From the NCBI RefSeq assembly GCF_018873765.1, contig NC_057925.1, positions 49,736,010 through 49,800,009 on the forward strand: a stretch of 64,000 nt of DNA. Reading direction: 5' to 3'. The notes under the pieces were generated by a model. The model was not told the DNA's origin. It did not search any database and saw only the letters and a list, made by a program, of their open reading frames with translations. Origin of the DNA: Telopea speciosissima (Eukaryota > Streptophyta > Magnoliopsida > Proteales > Proteaceae). The position numbers and the translations under genes are program-made. Positions 1-12,500 of this stretch are shown here, one piece after another; position 1 is the first letter of the stretch, and each line of letters begins with the position of its first letter.

Positions 1-411
1 GGAATTGGAGAGGATAAAATTCTCCATTGTAAAGTGAAATGGAAGTTACACTACCCATGCATCTACGTTGGTTAAGCTGCTCACCCAACACCTACACCTG
101 TTCGTTGCGTTCATCTTTGATTAACACATTTCATTAATGGCGTTTAAGATTTGCAAACGTGTAAAGAAAGAAGAAGCTGTTCAAGTTGTAGAAAGAAAAC
201 ACATATCGCCCGTTCCACCTGTCAAGAAGGTTCTCTGCCACGTACTGCTGCGACAACGGCAAAGCTTTCGCTGCTAGTCTCTACTCACTACTCCAAGACT
301 GACCAGGTTCTTCTTTCTCCCAACCTCGTTCTTTCTTTAATCCTCTCTCCTCTGAATCTCTGATAAATCCTTCTTTCCATCAATCTTTCTATCCTCCTCA
401 CCTCACTCGCC
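1..411 (+). promoter_or_regulatory. Upstream region and leader of the phosphofructokinase gene
   Basis: This stretch precedes the PFK start codon. From about 300 to 411 it is strongly pyrimidine-rich (runs such as TTCTTTCTCCC and CCTCCTCACCTC), as in many plant 5' leaders. A short ATG-initiated frame at 137-277 would encode 46 residues (begins MAFKICKRVKKEEAV) and stops before the main start, so it could be an upstream ORF if transcription begins before 137. I see no convincing TATA box. The functional claim is inference only. Confidence 0.35.
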
Positions 412-3400
412 ATGACCGATTTCCATTCGAAAATCGCTCTTCCTAGTACCACCTCCGGCGATGGGTATCAGGAGAACTTGAACCAACTGCATATCCAAAC
501 CCTCTCTTTCCCACTGAATCCCCAACTTCAAAAGTTACCACATCTCTCCGATTACCTGCAAAACCTTCCAAATTTTACAAACCCTTTGGATCACAACCAC
601 TTCTATCACTCATTCAACGAATTCTATATTTCTCCCTCCGATGTTGTTCTCCGTCAAATTCTCTTCAATATCTCCAACACCTCCCCTGTATCCTCCGCCT
701 CCTGCACTCTCCTTCCCCTCGCCTACCGCCACGCAGGCCCTCGTAAGCAAATCTTCTTCAATCCTTCCACAGTCCGAGCGGCAATCGTCACCTGCGGTGG
801 ACTTTGCCCTGGAATGAATACCGTCGTCAGGGAGCTGGTGATGGGATTGTGGGAACTTTACGGTGTGCGTCAGATCTTTGGTGTCATGGCCGGCTACAGA
901 GGATTCTATTCCATGGAACCCATAAAACTTGATCCCAAGCTCGTGCACGGCTGGCATATGAAGGGTGGTACAGTTCTTGAGACCTTCAGAGGTGGTTTTG
1001 ATCTCTACAAGATTGTTAATGCCATTGAATCTCACGGATTTAATCAGGTTCTTTTGTTGATCTTCAATTCTATAAAATTAGCTAACATCCTCTGTATTTG
1101 ATTCTTTCCCCCTCCCCCACTCCCTTTCCCTTCCCTTGGTGGTTAACATGAAAAACCCCTATTTGACATTCACCAAATAGACCTTAGGTATACAGATTTT
1201 GAGGGTTTGGTGTTCTTGGATTTTTGCTGAACTCTTTTCAAGCCTCAATTGGTAAGCTGACCCCAGCTATTTTCAAGCTAAGGGAGAAATGAAAATTGGG
1301 AATGGAGGAGTCTTTCAACAAGATCTGAAAGTCTTCAACTTTTCACCTTTTTTCACCATTGCCCAACATGGATGGGTCAATAGAAAAAGGACTGTTAGTG
1401 GGCCTTCAATTGCTCAAGCCTAGCTAGTCTCCTTAAAGATACCATTTAGGTTGGGGTGATTGATGCCTCAAAGATGAGAAATCAACATCTGTAACATGTT
1501 TAGTCCTCATAAAGTACTAGAATAACATTAAGTGGATGGTCAATTTGGGTTGATAACTAGATGTGAGTAAGGGTGTCAAATGGGAAGGTTCCTTACTGTT
1601 CTGGACCCAATGGGATCAATCCCAGAACTGTCCTGTTTACTAAATGGTCTAAAATCTAGGATCCACTTCCGTTTAATAATGGGATTATCCGTTTCAATTT
1701 TTTAACGGTTCTAAGCACTCAAACAATCAAATATCTACAAAATTCTTAAGTAAACAAATAAATTTCCCAAGCATACAATTAATTAGATATATTCCTAATC
1801 AAACATCATATCTTAAGAATACAAACATTTAACTCTCCTTGGTTTATTTCCAAAAAAAAAAAAAAAAAACTCTCCTTAGTTTTTCTGTTTTTTTATTTTT
1901 TTAATTACAATCTTTTATATAATAAGTATAAACCATTCCTAAATAAGTAATTTAGGCACGTTAAACAGGTCCAAGTGGTTCTGGTTTTAGCTGGTTCCTT
2001 ATTGGGTTTTCGGTTCTAGATCCATTGGGAAATCCGTTGCAGAACTTTCTTGTCCTTATTTAATAATCGGCTCCAAAACCAGCTCCCAGAACCATCCCAT
2101 TTAGTAATGGGATGGGTCGGTTCTGTGTTTTAGCGGTATGATTCTGAGATGGTCCTTGGTTCGGACCAAATTGACACCCTTAGATATGAGTGTAAAACTG
2201 GAGTGCTATATTTTGAAGGTAACCCATCCATAGTGTCTTTGTTGATAGCTTTTTCAATTGTTCAGGGCTAAAAGAGGCAGAAAATTTCAGTTGTCTATTT
2301 TGTAAAAATGTAATGACTAGCTGTGATACGTGGAAGAAACTTCAACAGATCAGCTGTGGGATAATTTTGATGAGTTGATGGTCTCTACTTGGGGTGAAAG
2401 AGGTCTTGAAGGTTAGCATCCTCCCGTATAATTCTTTAATGGGAAAAAGTTCCCCACAATGCCAGAGTACCATGTCCTCTCACTTGGATTTTTTTTAATT
2501 GTTTTCTCTCTCCTACCTTGACGATGTTGCGTCTCATGTGGATAATACCATTCTCAACACTACCGTTGGTGTAGTATGGGAGATTCCCCCACAGCCCACG
2601 CTGGTGTAGGAACCCTCTCCCTTATGTAACAGTGTGAGAAGATACATTTTCTGTAGCATATGGTTGGAAGGTCATCAAAAGACAGGCATTGAATGTTGTA
2701 TTGGTGGTGATAGAGTCTAAAGAAGAAGATTGACAGCCATGTAAACTGTTCAAGTCTACTGTTAAGAGTACTGAGCACTTCTTCCATCTGGTATTTCACC
2801 AAAAACAAAAACTGCTTCTGGTCATTGATGGTGGTTGTGAGACCAACATAATTGAGAGGGAGGTGGTAGACAATAAACTTTGATTGCCTAGGCTGACACC
2901 ACCCCAAGCCCTTTCTTGTGAGTGGGCTCAACAGTCCAAGTTAGAAGTATGATAAATGCATTTTCCTTTCGTCAAGGTGAGCAAAGAAATTGGTGAAGTT
3001 GCAATCTACTTCTTGGAAATGATATACGGGACAATGGCAAAGTTGCTAGTTTTTTGTGGTTATGGCTTCTGAAACATTAGTTCCCAGCAGTTGTGTTAAT
3101 AGAATCTTGTGCTTTGGTAACAACTAACCACTATTGCTTTTAACTGTTTTTCTCTGAACTTGAATGCTTATTGACCTAGTTAAACAATTTGGCACAGTAG
3201 TAGATAAAAGTAAGCTGTTGCTGATTTGCTACTCTGTTCAAAAACTTTTTATTATGACAGGTCTACATAATTGGTGGAGATGGCACGATGCGAGGTGCTG
3301 TGGCAATCTTCAATGAGATACGTCGCCGGAAATTAAATGTAGCAGTTGCCGGAATCCCCAAGACCGTCGACAATGATGTTGGAATCATAGACAGATCATT

Positions 3401-4086
3401 TGGGTTTCAAACAGCTGTGGAGAAGGCTCAACAAGCAATTCATGCAGCCAGCTCATGTGGAAGTAGAGAGTGCTGTTAATGGTATTGGCTTAGTGAAGTT
3501 AATGGGAAGAAGCACAGGTCACATTGTCCTCCATGCTACATTAAGTAGCCGTGATGTGGATTGTTGTTTAATTCCAGAAACTGATTTTTACTTAGAAGAG
3601 AAAGGAGGGCTTTTTGAATTCCTTGAACAGAGGATGAAAGAGAATGGGCATGCTGTGTTAGTAGTAGCTGAAGGAGCCGGGCAAGATTTGATACCAAGAA
3701 CAGCTACACAGAGGGAAGAGAAAGATGAGTCTGGCAATCCAGTGTTCTTGGATGTTGGGGTGTGGTTGAAGTCTGAGTTGAAACAGTGGTGGGACAGAGA
3801 CCATCCAGGGAAGCTATTTACAGTGAAGTACATAGACCCAACATATATGATACGTGCAGTCCCTGCAAATGCTACAGATAACTTATATTGCACACTTCTG
3901 GCGCACTCTGCAATCCATGGGGTTATGGCTGGTTACACTGGGTTTGTTGCTGGACCCATTAATGGTATTTATGCATATATTCCGGTAACAGAGGTGGCAA
4001 ATGCAAAGAATGTTGTTGATGTAAATGACCATAAGTGGGCTTGGGTTAGATCAGTGACTAACCAACCAGTTTTTGTGAAGAGCTAG
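412..4086 (+). CDS. PFK2-like: ATP-dependent 6-phosphofructokinase (plant PFK2-like), two exons, frameshifted in exon 2
   Basis: The family phosphorylates fructose 6-phosphate with ATP in glycolysis. Exon 1 is 412-1047 (212 codons, donor GT at 1048) and exon 2 is 3261-4086 (acceptor AG at 3259-3260, phase 0, stop TAG). Visible motifs: [10 protein letters not shown] around residues 127-136 (nucleotide-binding loop), GGDGT at 217-221 (the ATP-type signature; PPi-dependent enzymes differ here), PKTVDND at 245-251 (catalytic Asp region), then [18 protein letters not shown], and a C-terminus ending [12 protein letters not shown]. No transit peptide is obvious, which fits the cytosolic PFK2 group. 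Odd: the tetranucleotide CAGC is duplicated in tandem at 3445-3452, where the family reads [12 protein letters not shown]. As written the frame ends at 3479 after about 284 residues; without the extra 4 bases the protein would be about 485 residues. The rest of exon 2 is open and conserved, so this is either a very young null allele or a sequence error. Confidence 0.9.
1568..2182. mobile_element. Non-autonomous hAT-type element in the PFK intron
   Basis: The ends are inverted repeats (TAAGGGTGTCAAA at the left, TTGACACCCTTA at the right) and the element is flanked by an 8-bp target duplication with one mismatch: GATGTGAG at 1560-1567 and GATATGAG at 2183-2190. Eight-base duplications are typical of hAT transposons. 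The inner flanks are made of degenerate GGTTC/GAACC-type motifs and no transposase frame is seen. It lies inside the intron at 1048-3260 and does not touch the splice sites. Confidence 0.8.
1831..1882 (+). repeat. Poly-A micro-insertion with 15-bp target duplication
   Basis: AACTCTCCTTGGTTT (1831-1845) recurs as AACTCTCCTTAGTTT (1868-1882). Between them lie only ATTTCC and a run of A. This is the footprint of an extremely 5'-truncated poly-A retrotransposition event, here nested inside the hAT element. Confidence 0.65.
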
Positions 4087-6357
4087 CAAGGATTGAATGA
4101 GGTCTCTCTCTGATCTTTTTTTGGTGGTGAAATACAGAATCACTCCATTTGATCCACAATTGTAATGTAGATTGGAACTAATTAAGTTTTTTGTGATGTT
4201 GGAATCTTCTAAGTCGTATCAATGGCTTGTTTAATGTTTTAATTGACGGTTTCCAATTGCTTTCAGGAGGCAAAGAAAAAGATGAAAACGGGAAGATATA
4301 AAGGGATTGTGGGTCTCCCATAGGAATGATTTTATGTGGGTTTTACGGGAATATTATGCTTTTAATCTTGTATGGTTTGGGAAAGAATAAGAGCCAATGA
4401 TGATTGATGAGTGGGAACATCTTCTTTTATTTATTTTGTCTTTATGTACCGACTCTTAGTCTCTTACTGAAGTGTCACTCATTCACTAGTCCACTACCAA
4501 AATCTGCAATCTCTGGCTCACCACATAATATATTAGGTTATGTTAGGATGTCAACATTACCAAAAAAAATAAATGCTAGGATGTCCAGAAAATTTTAAAA
4601 AAGAAATTTGTTTTTATGTTTTTCGAATACAAGAAGAAGAGAGAAACATAAAGCAATCATTGCATTATTTTGTGGGATAGATAAGGTTGTTATGAAACTG
4701 ATATGGTTGTTTTGAAACTGAAGGCGCACCAAACATAGAATAGAAAGTCATAAAAAGTTGTTGGTGTTAAGATAAGAAATATGATATCAGTGGCATCCTT
4801 TGCAAGTTCTTCTATCGAAATGGTTTCTTAATTAGGTGTATTTCACACCATGATATCCTTCATTACCTGATTGGCCGGTGATGGGCAAAAACAGATCCGG
4901 GTGGGGTGGACCCCCTAGCATAGGAGGATAATGTTCGTAACATTGCCACTAGCAACTTCCAGAATCCAGACTCAAAAGAAGTTAAGGCCAAAGCAAGTTA
5001 GGAGCATAGACACCGAAGAGCCATGTTCGTAGTTCTTCAGTTGTTGGATGTGCATTGGACACTGTAACATGTTGGAGAGGAGCCAAATCATGGTTGTTTT
5101 GAAACAAACAATTTGGTAGCCTCGGCCAATTCTTTTGTGGGAGAAGGTTTCTCATGTTCCTAGCGTGGAAAGGAATCTGCATGCTACCACCATCATGTAG
5201 ATCTCATATTTTCATAATAGATAAAGTAAAAATAGGCAAGAGATCTCTACTTGGTTGCATGATTTCTACACAAGCGTCTAGGCTAATGGGTGAGCATGCT
5301 TGGGTATCTACCTAGAGGGTAGAGGCATCATCTCACGGTGCCCTGTGAAACACCATCAAGTGGAGATCTTTTTTCCAAAAAAATAAAACGAAAACATGTG
5401 TTACATGTAAGGCCCTCACTTTTTCGGTCGTGTGGTTAGTGTGGCTCCTACACCTAAACACAAACCCATGCCTTTATGTGTGAAAAGCCCGTTTAACCCG
5501 ATTGAAATAAAAAATCGTATCCAAACCAATGCTTCTATGCACACTTTCATTGGGCTATCACGTTGGTGCATGTACTACATGGTCGGTTAATGTTCTGTTG
5601 CCCTTAATTAAATTATCGTTTGCTTTCCACGTGTTATATTACAACCCACCAAAATTTTTTTTTTTTGGTAGAACAACCTTGATTCTCTCAAATGCCTGAT
5701 TTGCTCTCACCAACGGTTCCATGAGACCATGAGTGTTAGTCAAATAGAGACAGTAGGAGATGAATTAAAACCTTCAACAATTCCTTCATCTTGCGTTGCC
5801 TTTGTAGGTCGGGCTTGAGAGCTCGACACGTGAAAATGATGTGAGTTCGATTGACCCAATTTTTTTTAACTCTTTTCTTTTCAGAGCTCAGCAAACTCTC
5901 AAGCCAAACTGCACAGCGCTACAAGATTAAGACACTTCAGAGGATTTTTAGTCGTAAGAGACCTGAAGAAAATCATTTGATGCTAGCAAAAGAATGGAGG
6001 GATATTTACGTAATTAAATGTAAATGCATATGAAAATTGAAACACAAATGAGAGACTATTATCCCTTAATTTCTCAGAGCTGCTTCTTCACTTTACCATT
6101 TGTGAACCAGTTACCATAATATACTTCCAACGCTCAAACCCACACTTTTTTTAAAGGCCAATACTCCACTACCACAGGACCTACACACACCCAATCTCTT
6201 CGAATCTCCCAGGAGAAACTTCTATACAGAGATGTACAGTAAAGCCTTCCCACTTCCTCCCAAATCCCATTGCAAACCCTAAAGTAGTGTGCCTTTGTGT
6301 TATTTTAAACCACTACAAGCCAAGTAGTTTTATTTTTGTATCAAATTACTCCTGGAA
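4087..6357. other. Intergenic DNA between PFK and the GH17 gene
   Basis: The first few hundred bases should hold the PFK 3' UTR; no strong polyadenylation motif stands out. A 9-bp direct repeat TAGGATGTC at 4544-4552 and 4577-4585 brackets a short ACCAAAAAAAA-containing insert and may be another micro-insertion. Frames at 4404-4598, 4982-5182 and 5851-6033 have no recognisable product. The end, about 6100-6357, is the likely promoter and leader of the glucanase gene; I see no certain core element. Confidence 0.4.
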
Positions 6358-8615
6358 ATGGCGGAATCCAACTTTTGCGGAGCTCCTCTGATTTTTCTAC
6401 TACTTTTGACCTCATCTCTAATGGTGGTGTTAGTGGAGTCCGCCATTGGTGTAAACTGGGGGACTGTCTCTACTCACAGGCTAGCTCCGTCCATTGTCGT
6501 CGATCTACTCAAGGAAAACAAGATACACAAAGTAAAACTTTTTGATGCAGACCCAGATGCTCTTTCTGCTCTCAAGGGAACTCAGATTGAGGTTATGGTG
6601 GGCATTCCGAACGAGTTCTTGTCCATCTTAAGTTCTTCACCGAATGTTGCAGATTTCTGGGTTCGTCAGAATATTTCCAAATACATAGTTAAAGGCGGTG
6701 TTAATATCAGGTATGTTTTATAATAAATTTCTATTTAAAAAAAAAAAAAAAAAATCTGTTTACCATGTTAGATGATCAAATGGAGAACATTCTTGAGTAT
6801 TCATACCTAAACCAGAGGTTGTAGTCATTCTCCTGTGTCTAAACCATAAGAAATACTGAAAATGAACTGGTTATTCAATGCTTTCCCAAATTTCAGAATG
6901 AATTCAATACCCATCCCCAGAATGAATGCATATAATCCATTGTTGAATAACAGAGTATGAATTTAAAAGGGTCTATTAGCAATTAAAATGACCCATTGGT
7001 TGTGCTTCAGCTGTACCAGCCCTAAATTTGAAACCATAAGGCAGCAATCATATTTTATGTTTATCTTGGAAGTAAAAAATAATATGTTGTACTTTGTGTG
7101 CTAAGGGATCTGTTATTGCTTACTGTGATGACATTATATAAGTCAAATTCTAATGGAACCCTTGTGAAATACAACAAATCATTCTAGTATTTTCTGTTAA
7201 TCCCCCCCCCCCCCCCCAAACAAAAACACACACCGCAAACAGAAAAAAAAAAAAAAAAGAAAACAGAATCATTTTGCAGGAAATATTCTTAATGGAAGAG
7301 AATTGAGTGTTGGAAGTACAGATTGGCTGAAAATTCTAACCTCACAGGAAAGTGTTGTTCTACACATAATATTGCTGAATGAACCTCAATTTCTAAGCTT
7401 AGTGGTTATGTTTCATATAGATTTCATGTTAGGTTTAATTAGTCCTGCCAAGTTTCAAAATTTACCTGTGGCAGTTAATGCCTACAATGTCAATGTCATC
7501 ACAGGTACATCGCAGTTGGGAATGAACCATTCCTCACCAGCTATTCGGGTCAATTTCTATCCAATGTTGTTCCGGCTCTGCTCAATCTACAGCAGTCATT
7601 GGTGAAAGCAAATCTAGCAAACTTTGTAAAGCTAGTAGTCCCTTGCAATGCTGATGCATATGAATCTTCCCTTCCTTCTCAAGGAGCATTCCGCCCTGAA
7701 CTGACCCAAATCATGATTGAACTTGTTTCCTTCCTCAACTCAAATGGCTCCCCCTTTGTTGTCAACATCTACCCCTTTCTAAGCCTCTATGGAAACTCGG
7801 ATTTCCCACAAGACTACGCCTTTTTTGATGGCACATCTCACTCTGTCACAGATGGGCAAAATGTGTATTCTAATGCTTTTGATGGCAATTACGACACACT
7901 AGTAGCTGCACTTAACAGAATTGGATATGGTCAGATGCCCATAGTCATTGGTGAGATTGGCTGGCCGACAGATGGAGTTCTGAGTGCAAATCTCGCTGCT
8001 GCAAGGGCATTCAACCAGGGCCTCATAAATCATGTCCTGAGTAACAAAGGAACCCCTCTCAGACCAGGTGTTCCACCCATGGATGTTTATCTCTTCGGCC
8101 TTCTTGATGAAGGTGCAAAGAGCGTACTTCCTGGGAACTTTGAGAGGCACTGGGGCATATTCTCCTTTGATGGTCAGGCTAAGTATCGTCTGAAACTTGG
8201 CTTGGACGGTGGATTATTGAAGAATGCGAAGGATGTTCAGTACTTTCCATCTAGGTGGTGTGTTGCAAACCCGTCAAAGGATCTTTCAGGCATGGCCAAC
8301 CATTTCAAACTTGCTTGCAGCGTTGCAGATTGCACCACACTCAATTATGGAGGATCATGCAATGGACTTGGAGCTAAAGGGAACATCTCATATGCTTTCA
8401 ACAGTTATTATCAACTGCAAAAGCAGAATGCACGTAGTTGTGATTTTGATGGGCTTGGTATGGTTACTTTTCTTGATCCTTCAGTTGGTAACTGCAGGTT
8501 CCTTGTTGCGGTCAGTGACAAAAGTTCAGGTGTCGGTCTACATCTTAAATATTTCTCTGCCTGGGTAATGTTATTGTGGGTATCTATGTTTCTAAGACTT
8601 TTCGGTTCTCTGTGA
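6358..8615 (+). CDS. Glucan endo-1,3-beta-glucosidase, GH17 with C-terminal X8/CBM43 domain, GPI-type
   Basis: The family hydrolyses beta-1,3-glucan (callose) at the cell surface. Two exons, 6358-6710 and 7505-8615, join in phase 2 (AG|G = Arg118) to give 487 residues. Residues 1-28 are a hydrophobic signal peptide. The GH17 barrel starts at IGVNWGT; NEP at 124-126 carries the proton-donor Glu125 and GEIGWP carries the nucleophile Glu268. An X8 domain follows from WCVANPS (Trp369), with six cysteines at 370, 389, 394, 403, 430 and 448. The last 20 or so residues are hydrophobic, as expected for a GPI-anchor signal. Length and domain order match the plant glucan endo-1,3-beta-glucosidase group that includes Arabidopsis ZERZAUST-like proteins, which is the closest family by eye. 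The 794-bp intron holds a poly-C and a poly-A tract. All catalytic residues are present, so the gene looks functional. Confidence 0.93.
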
Positions 8616-8713
8616 TGTGAAATGGTTTCACAAGTGGGTGTTCTCATGGCACCCTGTTATTAAACCAGTCTGAGTTACTACATTATACGTGTAATACAAA
8701 TAGAGATGAAAAA

Positions 8714-8868
8714 GAACTATGTATAAATACAGTTATTAGATTAGGAAGTAGTTGAACTTCATTTTAGCAACTGTAATGAGAGAGGAACAAGAACTATGTA
8801 TACATACAGTTATTAGATTAGAAAGTAGTTGAACTTCCTTTCAGCAACTGTAATGATTCGTTCTTATG
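8714..8868 (+). repeat. Two-copy tandem repeat, period about 77 bp, downstream of the glucanase
   Basis: GAACTATGTATAAATACAG at 8714 recurs as GAACTATGTATACATACAG at 8791, followed in both by the same TTATTAGATTAG and AGCAACTGTAATGA text. The copies differ at only a few positions, so the duplication is fairly recent. It lies in or just beyond the probable 3' UTR. Confidence 0.8.
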
Positions 8869-9556
8869 ATGAAACTTGCTGAAACTGCAAATTTCGAGAA
8901 TCTCCTTCCTAACAGGAAAGCTTATTTTGGGATACAAATGGGTTTTTTGTTGAATGTTTGAACACACACTTGAATATGATGACCGTAGTGAGTATGGGAA
9001 ATGCTATTACTGCTGATGGAAGAAGGTGTCAGCGAAATTAAAAGAATGAACCTAGGGAGATTAGTAGTGGACTAGCAAGTGCCATGCTACCTTGTTTGCC
9101 TTCTCTTTGGTTACTCCCGCTGCTCTCTTCCCAAAATGGCTTCATACGTTAAACTTTATTTCTTATCACCTCCTTATTAGAAGAGAAGCACTCCCTCCTT
9201 CTCTCTCTCTCTCTCTGCAGACCAGTCCAAGCTTTAGATTACCATAACGACCCATCACAGTTCAAGGCAGAAGCCATGGTGGATTATGTTGCTCTCTAGC
9301 AGTGGTAGAATATGACAAATTGTATATTTACTTCAGAAAGTATTTACAAAATATACAATGAGATATTGGATTCAGGCAAGTATAGAATTAAGATCACAAA
9401 TAACAATTATGGAATTAAGATCACACAAACCACGTATCTGGAATGATAAAAAAACCAGCATCTTCTAAGATACTATTTACAGAAACATAAAGCTAAAATG
9501 TCAATTAAAAGAAAGGAATGCAAGAGAACATCGTGTGTTGGGACCCAAATCACTAA
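8869..9556. other. Intergenic region between two convergent genes
   Basis: It holds the shared downstream DNA of the glucanase (+) and the RGLG-type gene (-), with a short CT microsatellite near 9200-9218. No further coding potential is seen. Confidence 0.5.
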
Positions 9557-12500
9557 TTAGTATAGCCTTATCCTTGTGGTTATATGGATGCTGCAAATGG
9601 GGCAGAAAGGCATTTCTTTGCCACATTCATAGCATGTCTGCAAAAAAAGAAAAGATTGTTTAGTTAAAAATAGAAGGAAAAGAAACATAACACTTGAAAT
9701 ATTAGAACTTTCCATAATCCTACCTGATGGCCACATCCAAATGCAAGATCTTTGGCAGCCCAGAAACACACAGGACAAGTCTGTAAGCAACAAAGGGGCA
9801 TCATCCTCGGAGTCTAATTAAATCTCATATAATCTCAACTTCACATGCATCCTTGCTTAATAAACACATCCAAGAATATGTTTATAAGTGTTACCAAATT
9901 ATGTAATGCGTGCATCACCCCTGGGAAAAAGAGGGGGGGGGGGGGGTGCAGATTCTATCCTCCCAGACATGGTAAACATTGCATCCTCCCCAAAAATTGT
10001 TAGAATAAACTATCCAGTCATGATTTTATCTCATATAATCTACACTTCACATGCATCCTTGCTTAATAAACACATCCAAGAATATGTTTAAAAGTGTTCC
10101 CAAATTATGTAATGCATGCATCACCCTGGGAAAAGAGGGGGGGGGGGGGGTTGCAGATTCTATCCTCCCAGACATGGTAAAGATTGCATCCTCCCCAAAA
10201 ATTGTTAGATTAAACTATCCAGTTATGATTTTAAATTTAAATGTTGAATGAGACTCATAACAGTACATTTTCCTTTAGATATCTCTATCAAACTTTCTGC
10301 TATATGTCATTACAAATCTGAATTTACAGTTGCACCAAAATGATTCACTTGATCAAGCATCCATTGCACTAGGTTTTCTGATTGAGCAGGGTATGAGATG
10401 CACAAAAGTCTAAGATTTCAGGGTTCATACAATAAAATTTTTGAGTGAAATCTTTAGTGCTGCTCCTTGTAACCTTAACTTGGACCATTCCCAACACACC
10501 AACTATTTTTCTGCTACGTAGATTAATGATTTAGCATTCTGACCAAATGGATGGAGGGGGAACCCCTGGATAGGCCACATATCAAATCTGGCTGCCGATC
10601 TGGATTGAAATTGGCAGAGGCTGATATTGATTCTGGCCAATCCGGATCAGACAGATCCTTGTACTGTAGTACAGGAACTGCCCTAAAGAATCTACAGACC
10701 GATCCAAGCCAATTCCTATCAGGATTTGATCGGAATCGGTCAAGACCATTCCGGATCCCAATTCCGGAGTATTAAACCATCAGCAAATCTCAACTTTATG
10801 GCCCAACAGATAAAGGCCACCTCTTATTTTTCAATGGTGCCTGTTCTTCAGACATTTCCAAACTGATTTCTTCTTGAAACAATTTTCAAAGAATTATACC
10901 AACAAGTGGAGAAAACAGATTGGTCTAAATACTGATTCATGAAAAGATGAAAACATAGACAACATATCCACTGAATTTGGTAGCTGACCAAACTACTGTG
11001 GTGATTCTAGCTAGCATGCTAGAAAGCCTTCTAAGGTGGGTCTGCTGGATCCTACCTCAGTCGAAAAATATAAAAATTTAATCTGTATTTCCTAAGACTG
11101 TTCTCCCTTTTATTAGGTTCTCAAGGACTACATCAACTAAATCTAGTGCCTCCATCACCATGAATCAAAACCCCGACAAACTTCTTTTAAGTGTTCTTTG
11201 TTTCCATACATTTCCCTCTTTATTTTGCAGGTTTTGTGGGTATAAAGTAATCTGTAGCATGTTTTGAGTGGAGGGTTCAAGGCTCATTGCACCAAAAAGA
11301 GAGAGGAACAAAAATAATCCTTGCTTGGGGGCTTGGATTAGTCTCAAGACAAGGATGGTCGGTTTTCATTGGTACAACTTCTTTTATATTTCCTCTTCCC
11401 TGACACAGTAACTTTTTGAGACACTATAGGCTGTGAGAAGTAACTTCCTATAAAGAAAAAGAAAAAAAAAATTAAATTTTTGTAATACACAGTTCAACAC
11501 CCTAAAGGGCAGCAACTCAGTGCACATCCTGCTTTTGCAGGATCCCCGGAGAGACAACCAGAAATGGTCCAACTTGTGCATTGATGCTGGCAGCCCAGCT
11601 TTATACCATCACACCAAGCTACAGCCCTATTACATAGTTCAACACCCTTTAACAAACAACTGGAAATCATACCCTGTGAACTACCTCCAACCCAGCAAAT
11701 TACAGGAAAAAGAGAAAGGTAAAAAAAAAAAGAAAAAAGAAGCAAAACACTGCTATCTCCCTTCCATGGAGTAGACCAAATACTGAGAACCCCTACATAA
11801 TGTGTCCTAGTGTATCCAGACTCTGTCCTGGTCATAAGAAGGGGGAAAAGTAAAGTTTCTTCTCTACATGGTAAGGGGGTATTGTAGTAAACATTTATCA
11901 GAGAGGAAAGCATATGGACCAATTTGACCTGCCAAAAATCAGATTTGAACAGCAAGTGGATTCCAAACCTGTCTGGTCACAAGACCAAGTCTGGCCTATA
12001 GATCTACTGGCGGCCTAAATGCATCAATAGGCCTGTCAGGTTGTGACTTGCCACTTTGGAGGAGGATAATTCAACTCAACTCAACTGAACTAAGCCTTAT
12101 CCTATCTATTTGGGGTTGGAAGCTCTTAAGGATCAATGAATCTTTCTAATCTGGATCGGGATTGGTTAGGATCATCATACAAAAAGAGAAGATCGCTGTC
12201 AGGTATTGTATGGATGATACATGATAAGGTACAGGGATGGTGTACATGTGGCTAAACCAGTATATCCCTATTATTGGACTTGATATGAAAGCTAATATAA
12301 ATTAGGAACCAATACAGCCCAAATTTGAAACCTTTTTCTCATGGCTATACGGACCTGGTTGTTGCGTGGAGGATATTCAGGTGGAGAAGCAGAGGTCCCG
12401 TGGTGATATCCAGCACCCTGCTCAAAGCTGTTTGATCTTGAATACTTCGAACTGGAATTTACTGAACCATAATTAGGGGGAGGGAGAGGAATCCTCCCTT

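Noticed and set aside
610-1035. 141-codon minus-strand frame
   Set aside because: It is the antisense shadow of PFK exon 1.
11494-11955. 153-codon minus-strand frame in the large RGLG intron
   Set aside because: No recognisable domain, odd composition (Ser/Leu/Phe and Cys runs) and it lies wholly within an intron next to repeats; most likely chance.
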